Positions 23,287-32,000 of a DNA stretch of 44,447 nucleotides are shown here, one piece after another. The stretch is from NCBI RefSeq assembly GCF_002160515.1, contig NZ_NFKS01000025.1, forward strand, positions 1 through 44,447. Reading direction: 5' to 3'. The notes under the pieces are model-generated. The model was not told the DNA's origin. It saw only the letters and a list, made by a program, of their open reading frames with translations, and ran no database searches. The position numbers and the translations under genes were made by a program. Position 1 is the first letter of the stretch. Every line of letters begins with the position of its first letter. This stretch comes from Anaeromassilibacillus sp. An172 (GTDB lineage: Bacteria; Bacillota; Clostridia; Oscillospirales; Acutalibacteraceae).

Positions 23287-26200
23287 ATGACAACAACGAA
23301 ACAGTCATGGCTTAAACGAAGTTTGGCTGTGCTATTGGCTGTGATGATGGTCATGAGCGCAGGAATTGCCAACGTCTTTGCGGCGGAAAAAACGACTTTA
23401 GAACAGCTACAAGATTTGATTGCTTACGCAGACACTCTTGAAGAGTCAAATTATACGCCGGAAAGCTGGAAGACATTTAAGGAAGCCCGAGACACGATCA
23501 TAGATCCGACACAGATTCCAGAACGATTTCAACAAATGGCTCTGGAAAAACTGCAGGGTGCGATTGATCAACTTGTTCCTGTGGAACAAACTGATTTGGA
23601 GAAACTACAATCTCTTTTGCAAAAGATTGATTCTATGGATTCATCACTTTACACAGAAGAAAGTTGGAACAAATTGATGGACGCCAGAAAACAAATTGTG
23701 GATCCAACTCAAATTCCTGATAGATTTCTGGCTAATACCATTAGTATGCTGCAGTCTCTTGTGGATGGATTGGTTTTGAAAGAAGGTCAGACAACTCAAT
23801 TTGATATAACCGTCAGTGAAATGCAAAACGGCGTCGTTTCTACTGATGTAGACAAAGCTGCAGAGGGAGCCATTGTTACAATAACGGTTACCCCCGAGCC
23901 GGGTTTTGAGTTGAAATCCATTACAGTTATGGATGAATCAAGCAAAGCAGTAGAAGTGAATGACAATAAGTTTAAAATGCCTGCTTCCAATGTTTTTATT
24001 ACCGCTGAATTTTCTAAAAAAGAAATCGTTTTGGAAGACGGAACCTATATGGCGCATTTTTCAGGAATGGACGGTTATATCTACACCCGTCTTTCTGAAA
24101 ATATAAAAATTCTTGCTGATGACGGAGAATACACCCTTACTTTCTACTTATCGCCAGGGGACACATGGCTCTTCGAAGGAGATATGTATAGCAACAAGCA
24201 ATATATGCAGTACGGCTGGCAGGATTATCGCGCCATCCTTTTTGAAGCGATGAAGCCGGGAGCGTCTGAAACAGAACAATTATCCGAGATCGGTTATGCA
24301 CAGAAAAATTTAGTTGACGGCTATGATCTGGCGGGCAGCGGCTTTACTGATGCCAAAAAAGAAAAGGTTTCTGCGGACAATAATGAGCTTTTTTATGACA
24401 CAACTTATCAGAAGCTTGAAAATGGAAAAATAGCTTTTTCCGTTACGGTAGACAGCCTGAGTGAAGAATTGTTTGTCAATCTTCTCTATGAGCGGGATGA
24501 ACACGCTTATGAGTCTGACGAATTTGACACAGGATACTATTCTTCCTGGGGCACGATTTCCATTGATTTTTCCGGAGCACAGAAGCTGCCGGATGCTTTA
24601 GATGAAGTAGAGCAGACGGTTTCATTCAATTACGACACGATGAACACGACGATGGCGGCTGCTTTCCGTACTACGTCCGCAAAAACGGCGTTCAAAGATG
24701 GGAAACTGTACGTCACCTATGACATCACGCCCAACGGAATTGTTTCCTGGGTTGACGGTGGACAAAGCACAGAAATTCTGGATGAGAATTACCAGCCCAT
24801 CACTTTGCAAAACGAAACCCTGACGCTGGAATACAGCAGTTTGGATGAATTGGTTGCTGGAAAAACCATCCGGGCAAAAACATTGGCCATTGATGATTAC
24901 AGAGGCTTAGTTTACCGGTACGCCGAAGCAACACTTATCCCTTATACGGCTGTAACGCCTGTTACACTGACTGATGATACTACCGGAATCAAGCTTCATA
25001 CCAGTTCCAAATATGTTTCGGAGAACGCACAGCTTCATATCAATCTTGTTACAGACACTGGAAGTTCAAATGTAGACAAAAATCCCTGGGCGAACATGGA
25101 AAGCCATGTGCAGAGCTATAACCTGATGACTTTCTTTAACTTCCAGGTTACGGACGGGGAAGAAACCGTTTCTGATTTCGGCAGTTCGCCTATCCTTGAA
25201 ATTCCGATTCAAGAAGGCATGAACAAAAATAATATGCGGACTTTCTATAATGAATATTTTCAGGAAGGCGGGCAAAACGGTTTCCGATATGGATGGTTCA
25301 ACAAAAACGGCATAGTATTGGGGGATATCTATTCCCTGATAGTGGATGCAGATTATATGTCTGGAAACCTTGCTGTCTATGATGAAAAGCTGGCGGATAC
25401 CGATGGCTCTGATTTGAAAGACGGAACCTATACTGTGCCGATCACCACATTTAACGAATCCAAGCCGGATGAAACATCCATGTCTGCAAGCTGCCTGGGC
25501 GGTGAGGCTACCCTGGTCGTTAAAGATGGGGTGAAGCGTTTAGAACTGAATTTCGATCCCGTTAATATTGGCTCCGATAAGGGCTATATGATCCAGATGT
25601 GGTACTACAACCAGGAGGGTGAATTGGAAGAACTCACCTATACCTCCTACTACAAGAACTCGGACGGCAGCTATTATACCGATTCATTCAACGAAGGAAC
25701 TACGGATTATTACCCAAGTGAGGGATATATGATTCTGCCGACTGACGACGCTCAATTTATGACGAAATTCCGTGTATCCGCTATGGACGCCATCATGGCC
25801 GGCGGTGATGCGACCCGAGACGCCATCTTTACCATTTACTATGATGATGCGGTTAAAGTATCAGATGAGACTCCGGATGCTGATCCGGAAGAAGTGATCG
25901 ACCGGGAAACAGCTGATAAAACAGAACTCAATCAAATGCTCGAAGAAGCAAACGCCAAACTGGAGCAGGCTGAGCTTTATACCGATTCCTCTGTCCTTAC
26001 ACTGCAAAACGCCGTAAACAGTGCGGAAATGGTTGCGGTCAATGACCGTTCCGGCCAGGAAGAGGTAGATGCAGAAGTTGAAAAACTTCGAGAAGCTATT
26101 GAAGGGTTGACTTTGAAAGACACCGGAGATTGGGACATTAACAATTTGCCGGATGGAAAGTACACCCTCTACGCCCAGATGATAAAAACTGACCGGGAAA

Positions 26201-27201
26201 ACTTCTCTATGTCGAACAACGCCATTAACCACAATGTTTGGCTGGAGGTCATTGACGGGGAATATTATCTGACCATGCAGTTCAAAGGCTTGACCATCGA
26301 GAACAAATTTGGTTATCTGATGAATCTTTCCTACTATGATGCGGGCTATACATACAACAATTTTGGTATTCCGCAGGGCACACTGGTTCCGGCCGAAGTG
26401 CTGTCTACCCAGAAGAATGCAGACGGAACCGATGTGATCGACATTTACAACGATGCCGACCATCTGTATCCGGAAATGATCCGGCTGAAGCTGGTGGATA
26501 AGGCCGCCGGCGAATATGTACCTCTTCATGTGTTCGTCCCGATTATGGAAGCGATTTCCGATGGAACTGGGAGCCAGGATGTCCTGATGAAACTTGACTG
26601 GTCTTTGCTCAAGCTCGATGACGGAGAAATCAAGCCGGAAGAACCTGTAGAACAATCCCCGGCAGTCAACGTCACCGATTCTACAACCGGTATAAAGATC
26701 CAGGCTGATGAGGGTGTTTTCCCCGAAGGCGTGAAACTTGTAGTTACCCCAATCACCTCCGGCGCTGATTATGACAGAGCTGCTTCTATTTTGAGCGATG
26801 TAGGCAAGAAATTCCGCCTGTTTGAAATTCACTTTGAGCTGGATGGCGCTGACGTACAGCCCAACGGTATTGTCACCGTGTATTACCCCATTCCCGAAGG
26901 ATACGATGCCGACAAAGTGGTTTTGTATCGAATCAATGAAGATGGAACAAAAACCCTGGTCAAGGGCACGGTCGAAAACGGTTTCTACAAAGTCATGACA
27001 AAGAGCTTCAGTACCTATGCGCTGGTGGAACAGGGCAGCACAATCACCGATGCTGAAAACAGTGCAAACGTCGGTAGCGATATCCCGCAGACAGGAGACA
27101 GTACAAATGTACTTCCCTTTGCGCTCCTCGCACTGGCTTCTGGCGGCATGATCGGCGTTCTGTGTATCAGCAGAAAGCGTAAATTTACAGAAGGAGAATA
27201 A
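23287..27201 (+). CDS. Cell-wall NEAT-domain heme-binding surface protein 1
   Basis: A 1304-residue secreted protein. Signal peptide 1-33 (KRSLAVLLAVMMVMS...VFAA). Two FIVAR repeats follow (about 36-95 and 97-155; shared DP-TQIP-RF core), then an InlB-B/Big-like repeat (165-230) and a divergent NEAT-like domain opening DGTYMAHFSG. NEAT modules lie at about 711-860 (DGTYTVPITTFN) and 953-1095 (DGKYTLYAQMI with FSMSNN in the heme-contacting segment), with a third FIVAR between. The C-terminus is a sortase sorting signal, IPQTG plus hydrophobic helix plus RKRK. It should capture heme at the wall and pass it on. ATG 23287 follows GGAGG by 8 nt. No sortase gene is in the window. Confidence 0.88.
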   Translation: MTTTKQSWLKRSLAVLLAVMMVMSAGIANVFAAEKTTLEQLQDLIAYADTLEESNYTPESWKTFKEARDTIIDPTQIPERFQQMALEKLQGAIDQLVPVEQTDLEKLQSLLQKIDSMDSSLYTEESWNKLMDARKQIVDPTQIPDRFLANTISMLQSLVDGLVLKEGQTTQFDITVSEMQNGVVSTDVDKAAEGAIVTITVTPEPGFELKSITVMDESSKAVEVNDNKFKMPASNVFITAEFSKKEIVLEDGTYMAHFSGMDGYIYTRLSENIKILADDGEYTLTFYLSPGDTWLFEGDMYSNKQYMQYGWQDYRAILFEAMKPGASETEQLSEIGYAQKNLVDGYDLAGSGFTDAKKEKVSADNNELFYDTTYQKLENGKIAFSVTVDSLSEELFVNLLYERDEHAYESDEFDTGYYSSWGTISIDFSGAQKLPDALDEVEQTVSFNYDTMNTTMAAAFRTTSAKTAFKDGKLYVTYDITPNGIVSWVDGGQSTEILDENYQPITLQNETLTLEYSSLDELVAGKTIRAKTLAIDDYRGLVYRYAEATLIPYTAVTPVTLTDDTTGIKLHTSSKYVSENAQLHINLVTDTGSSNVDKNPWANMESHVQSYNLMTFFNFQVTDGEETVSDFGSSPILEIPIQEGMNKNNMRTFYNEYFQEGGQNGFRYGWFNKNGIVLGDIYSLIVDADYMSGNLAVYDEKLADTDGSDLKDGTYTVPITTFNESKPDETSMSASCLGGEATLVVKDGVKRLELNFDPVNIGSDKGYMIQMWYYNQEGELEELTYTSYYKNSDGSYYTDSFNEGTTDYYPSEGYMILPTDDAQFMTKFRVSAMDAIMAGGDATRDAIFTIYYDDAVKVSDETPDADPEEVIDRETADKTELNQMLEEANAKLEQAELYTDSSVLTLQNAVNSAEMVAVNDRSGQEEVDAEVEKLREAIEGLTLKDTGDWDINNLPDGKYTLYAQMIKTDRENFSMSNNAINHNVWLEVIDGEYYLTMQFKGLTIENKFGYLMNLSYYDAGYTYNNFGIPQGTLVPAEVLSTQKNADGTDVIDIYNDADHLYPEMIRLKLVDKAAGEYVPLHVFVPIMEAISDGTGSQDVLMKLDWSLLKLDDGEIKPEEPVEQSPAVNVTDSTTGIKIQADEGVFPEGVKLVVTPITSGADYDRAASILSDVGKKFRLFEIHFELDGADVQPNGIVTVYYPIPEGYDADKVVLYRINEDGTKTLVKGTVENGFYKVMTKSFSTYALVEQGSTITDAENSANVGSDIPQTGDSTNVLPFALLALASGGMIGVLCISRKRKFTEGE

Positions 27202-27204
27202 AAC

Positions 27205-28134
27205 ATGAAAAACACCGCAACAAAAGCTTTAAGGGCACTTTGCGGTATGGTTGTAATGCTCGCCCTAATGGCGGGCATTACTTCTGTATCTGTGTTAGCC
27301 GCCTCTAACGGCATTTACACCGCAACTGCTACCTCTCATTACCGCCATCCTACTACCGGTGTGATTGAAGACTCCGGCGGCGAAGGTTCTGCCGTACTGG
27401 GTCAGTCCATGACAGACAGCGCCCTTAACAAAAGCGCATTGGTAGAGGTGGATGCTAACGGAAATACTTGGGTTACGATTCGTTTGAATTTGATGGATAA
27501 CATCCAGTCTCCAAAGTTTCAGGTGGATGGCAGTTCCGTGTCAGCAACCTTGATGCAGGAAGATTACAGCAACAATACAGCGGATTATCGTATGAAGGTC
27601 AACAGTGAAAATTCAATTATCCGCTGCAATATGTATGTTGTCCCTATGGGGCGTGAGGTTATCTTCTATATTACCGTAGGAAATCTGAAATCCGGTTCCG
27701 GTGACTTTATAACCAGTATTACCGTTGAGGAACCGGAACTCACGCCGGAACCTACTCCGGAGCCGACGCCAGAACCGACACCTGAGCCAACTCCTGAACC
27801 TACACAGACTCCCTCTTCATCATCTCAAAGCACGGAATCTGAAAACTCAGCGCAGAACTCCTCAGAAACCCCGGACAGCAGCGCGGAGTCTTCTGAAGAT
27901 CCTGAGTCTTCAGAATCGGAAGAATCTTCTGAACCCAGCGGGCTTGTTGAGTTCGATGAATCCGGCAATGAAGTAAGCGTGACTTCCGTAGAATCAGAGT
28001 CTGAAAGCAATGGTTTCGGAAGTGCGGTTCTTTGGTGGGTAATCGGCGGAATTGTTGTGATCGCCGCAGCAGGAGGCAGCGTATGGTATTTCTGCTTTGT
28101 GAGAAAGGGCAAAAATCCCTTTAAGAAAAAATAA
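27205..28134 (+). CDS. Shp-type heme-binding, membrane-anchored surface protein
   Basis: A 309-residue protein with a signal peptide (1-32) and a heme-binding Shp-type domain (about 35-175). The SHYRHPTTGVIEDSGGEGS and GQSMTDSAL patches and NTWVTIRLNLMD closely follow the streptococcal Shp pattern. A Pro-Glu-Thr repeat (PEPT units, 27752-27810) and a Ser/Glu-rich stalk lead to one C-terminal transmembrane helix and a basic RKGKNPFKKK end. There is no sorting signal, so it is anchored in the membrane and probably spans the wall, relaying heme from NEAT proteins to the lipoprotein encoded 15 nt downstream. ATG 27205 is 3 nt past the NEAT stop. Confidence 0.88.
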   Translation: MKNTATKALRALCGMVVMLALMAGITSVSVLAASNGIYTATATSHYRHPTTGVIEDSGGEGSAVLGQSMTDSALNKSALVEVDANGNTWVTIRLNLMDNIQSPKFQVDGSSVSATLMQEDYSNNTADYRMKVNSENSIIRCNMYVVPMGREVIFYITVGNLKSGSGDFITSITVEEPELTPEPTPEPTPEPTPEPTPEPTQTPSSSSQSTESENSAQNSSETPDSSAESSEDPESSESEESSEPSGLVEFDESGNEVSVTSVESESESNGFGSAVLWWVIGGIVVIAAAGGSVWYFCFVRKGKNPFKKK

Positions 28135-28149
28135 AGGGAGGCACAGATC

Positions 28150-29040
28150 ATGAAACTTAAAAAAATCTTTTCTCTTTGCCTTGCTGGGGCACTGATGCTG
28201 TCGGCCAGCGGGTGTGTGAACCAACATCCGGAACAGAACACAGATGATGTTTCGGATGAGGTGCGTATCGTTGCAACCTCGCCCGCCGCGGTGGATATCT
28301 GCGACCGGCTGGAACTTGACCTGGTGGGTGTTTGCTCGTCAACCCTCAGCACGATTCCCGAACGGTATCAGAATGTGACCACTGTCGGAACCGCCATGAG
28401 CCCGGATCTGGAAATCCTTAAATCGCTGAATCCGGACTATGTTCTTTCCCCCAACAGCCTGCAAAGCGATTTACAGCCTAAATATGCTTCTATTGGCGTC
28501 AATTCCCTGTTCCTGAATCTGCGTAGTGTGGAAGGTATGTACGCCTCGATTGAAGGTCTGGGCGAAAAGTTCGGACGCGAAGAACAGGCGCAGGCTCTGG
28601 TTGATGAATACGAGCAGTTCATGGAAGAATACCGCAGCCAAAACGAGGGGAAAGAATCCCCTACCGTACTGGTGCTTATGGGGCTTCCCGGCTCTTATAT
28701 TGTGGCGACGGAAAGCAGTTATGTGGGCAACCTTGTGAAGCTGGCAGGCGGTATCAATGTGTACGGTGACGGTGACGGTCAGGAGTTTCTCACAGCCAAT
28801 ACCGAGGATATGAAAACGAAAGAACCGGATATCATTCTCAGGGCTGCTCATGCCTTGCCTGACGATGTGGTGGAAATGTTTAAGGATGAATTTGAAACCA
28901 ACGATATCTGGAAACATTTCGAAGCCGTTCAGGAAGGGCGTGTTTATGATTTGCCCTATGAATTGTTCGGTATGAGCGCAAAGTTTAATTATCCCGATGC
29001 GCTGGAAGTACTGCAACCGCTGCTCTACGGCGAGGAATAA
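28150..29040 (+). CDS. isdE: Heme ABC transporter substrate-binding lipoprotein, IsdE-like
   Basis: A 296-residue lipoprotein: signal ending in the lipobox SASGC (Cys21-22), then a periplasmic-binding fold of the FecB/IsdE type. The pattern IVATSPAAVDICDRLELDLVGV, AMSPDLEILKSLNPDYVLS and LRSVEGMYASIEGLG follows staphylococcal IsdE closely. It should receive heme from the Shp-type protein and dock on the FecCD permease. The permease and ATPase genes come after the giant NEAT gene, so the transporter is split by a 4.8-kb insertion in the operon. ATG 28150 follows AAGGGAGG. Confidence 0.9.
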   Translation: MKLKKIFSLCLAGALMLSASGCVNQHPEQNTDDVSDEVRIVATSPAAVDICDRLELDLVGVCSSTLSTIPERYQNVTTVGTAMSPDLEILKSLNPDYVLSPNSLQSDLQPKYASIGVNSLFLNLRSVEGMYASIEGLGEKFGREEQAQALVDEYEQFMEEYRSQNEGKESPTVLVLMGLPGSYIVATESSYVGNLVKLAGGINVYGDGDGQEFLTANTEDMKTKEPDIILRAAHALPDDVVEMFKDEFETNDIWKHFEAVQEGRVYDLPYELFGMSAKFNYPDALEVLQPLLYGEE

Positions 29041-29070
29041 TTCAGAATTATAAAAGGAGGAATGTTTGTA

Positions 29071-32000
29071 ATGACAACAACAAAACAGTCGTGGTTCAAG
29101 CGGAGTTTGGCTGTGCTATTAGCCGTGATGATGGTCATGAGTATGGGCGTGACCAATGTGTTTGCGGCGGACTTTTCCACTAAGACTTCAAGCCTGATTG
29201 AAATAACGGTAAAGGAAACGACCGAGGTCGGTGCAACGATCCATATTAAAAACAATAAGGATTACGGAACGAACCAGATTGGTTTTTATAAGGTGCTGAA
29301 GAAGAGTGAACAGGGTTTTGAGAATGCACAGGCGCTTATTACTTCATTTGGAGATATCAATGACAGCACTACTATGATGGCAGCGTGTATTCCGGAGTTT
29401 TTGGCTGGACCGCCAACCTTTACCGCACAGACGGAAGCAACAAAAACGGTAAGTGATTTGGAAGCGGGGACCGAGTATGTTGTGTATGCAGCAATCGGCG
29501 ACTATCATGCTATGGCGGCTTCCAATGATTATTCCGGTTGCAGCTTTGCAGCGGTGGAGTTTTCCACCAAGCAGTCAAACCTAATTGAAGTGACGGTGAC
29601 GGAAACGACCGAGACTGGTGCGACGATCAATATTAAAAACAATAAAGATTACGGCACGAACCAAATTGGTTTTTATAAGGTGCTGAAGAAAAGTGACCAG
29701 GGCTTTGAGAATGCACAGGCGCTTATTACTTCCTTTGGAGATATCACTGACAGCACTACTATGATGGCAGCGTGTATTCCGGAGTTTTTGGCTGGACCGC
29801 CAACTTTTACCGCACAGACGGAAGCGACGAAGACGGTGAGCGATCTGGAGGCCGGGACTGAGTATGTTGTGTATGCGGCGATCGGCGATTATTACGCTAT
29901 GGCTGCTTCCAATGATTATTCCGATTGTAGCTTTGCAGCGGTGGAGTTTACTACGAAGACAAGTGGTGAAGGCGAAACACCTACACCGCCAGATCAAGAG
30001 AATGTAGTTGTTGAGCTATCCTATCAAGAAAGCGGCAAAGAAGAAATAACAAAAGTTTTATACGAGAAATTTGAAGATGCGACCACTGCCTTAAATGGGC
30101 TTAGCGATTGCAGCGACATCAAGCTCACACTTCTAAAAGATACAACCATTCAACCGACAAAAGCCTATGGTTACGCGGCAGTCATACAAAAAAGCTGCAC
30201 GTTGGATTTAAATGGTAAAGTATTGACGGCGTATTCTGATATTGTAGGGTCAATGACTGGCGGCCTTTTGGTGGAAGGCGAGGTTCACTTTGTACTTACC
30301 GATTCTTCGGAAGATCGCAGTGGTATGATACTTTCGAAATCGGGTTCTGCCGCTATGATTTCAGGACTGGAAATCGGGTCCCGATTTGACAGTGACGTGT
30401 ATGAAAAATTACCAGGTGAAATCACTTTTGAAATGGATTCCGCTGTGGTAAAAGATATCAATTATGACCAGCCGAAGGCTGTTAAGTCCTGTTTGTACTT
30501 GGGCAATTCCTGCACATCGGCTGAACTCAATGATTCTGTTGTATATGGTGATGTGACTGCAAGCTGCGCCTCGCTGACCCTGACTCATTCGAGAATAGAG
30601 TCGAATACAGAAGGACAGAGGACGCTCACCTTTAGAGGTGAGCTTATCATGAATGAAAGCGTGATAGCCAACACCTATGACGGTTCTGCGGAGAGTTGTA
30701 CTGTTTCGTATTACAGGGGTGCAAATGATATTGTAGAAGCTGGAACAATACTCAGTCTAACTAACAGTACAATTTCCGCAGGAAGCGGTACAGCCTTAAA
30801 TCTGGGAATGAATCAAAAGCTAAAGTACACTGTGGAATTAAATGAAGGCGCACATATACTTTCTGACAGTGGAATTGGTATTTATGTCGATTCTCAAATG
30901 GTAGATCCGTCTTGGTATGACGAAGAAAATCCCGCCCCTCATGCAGCAATTCATCTTTATGCCGGCTCGGTTGTTTCTGGTACTTCTGCAATAGAAGTTG
31001 TAGATACAAAGAACTACAAACTAAGTGATGTTACTAAGGTGATAAAGATCAAAATGGATGATGGCGCATTCTTGGGGTATGACAATGTGCCGGTTTTGCC
31101 CAACAGTTCTGTAATGACTTATCCTACCGGCATGGTACTGGATGTTGATAAGTCTAATCAAACAGGATTTGAGGAGTATTATACACTGAAGAACACCGCT
31201 GAAATGGATCAAATTATTGATAACATAACATTTGGATACCAGTATCTAGCAACCTTGAATGCTACAATCGAGGGAACCCGGAATCTCTATGCTGCTGGAA
31301 ATGCGGACGACACTTATGACACGGTTCTCTGGAACGCATTCACCGAGGCCTACGAGGCAGCAATCGCTTTGATCGGCACAGATGATACTGCAGCGAACTT
31401 GAATGCAAATCAAAACGAAATTGATTACAGGGAACAACAGCTTAGTGCAGCCGCCTTGGCGCTGCAAGAGAGCGTGGATACTGTGGATCTGAGCAATCTG
31501 GCCAATGGAACCTATTCCATCGAAATACAGATGATGCATAGTAGAGATGACGGAAGCTTTTCTATGGCAAACGGTGCGGTGGAAAGAACTGCCACACTAA
31601 CCATTGAGGATGGTAAACAGACACTGTCTGTTAATTTCAAACCGATGGAACTTGGCCCAATCAATGGCCATTTGCTGAAATTCTGGGTATATAACGCACC
31701 TACTCCGGATGAGGCAAGGAGCTTCAATCAAAGTTACATTCAAGATAACTATGTTGTACACAGCAACTATTACAATCAAGACGGAACGAACGATCCCATA
31801 TACGATGCTGATGGAATGTATCCCGGAACAATAACATTTGAATTGCCCTATTTCGGGTCAACTGATGGATACAACAAGATTTATGGCAGAGTAAGTGTTG
31901 ACGCAATGGCTAGTGATCAAAACGTAATTATGCTGCTACAATACCATACTCTGAAGGCTATTGAAGTTGAGGACACCCTCTCACTGGACATCGATAAAGT

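Noticed and set aside
25861-26832. 323-codon minus-strand ORF opposite the first NEAT gene
   Set aside because: It is antisense to clear NEAT/FIVAR coding sequence and has no ribosome site or recognisable motif.
31300-31500. Degenerate FIVAR-like segment in surface protein 2
   Set aside because: Residues around NADDTYDTVLWNAFTEAYEAA look FIVAR-like, but the match is too weak to list as a separate domain.
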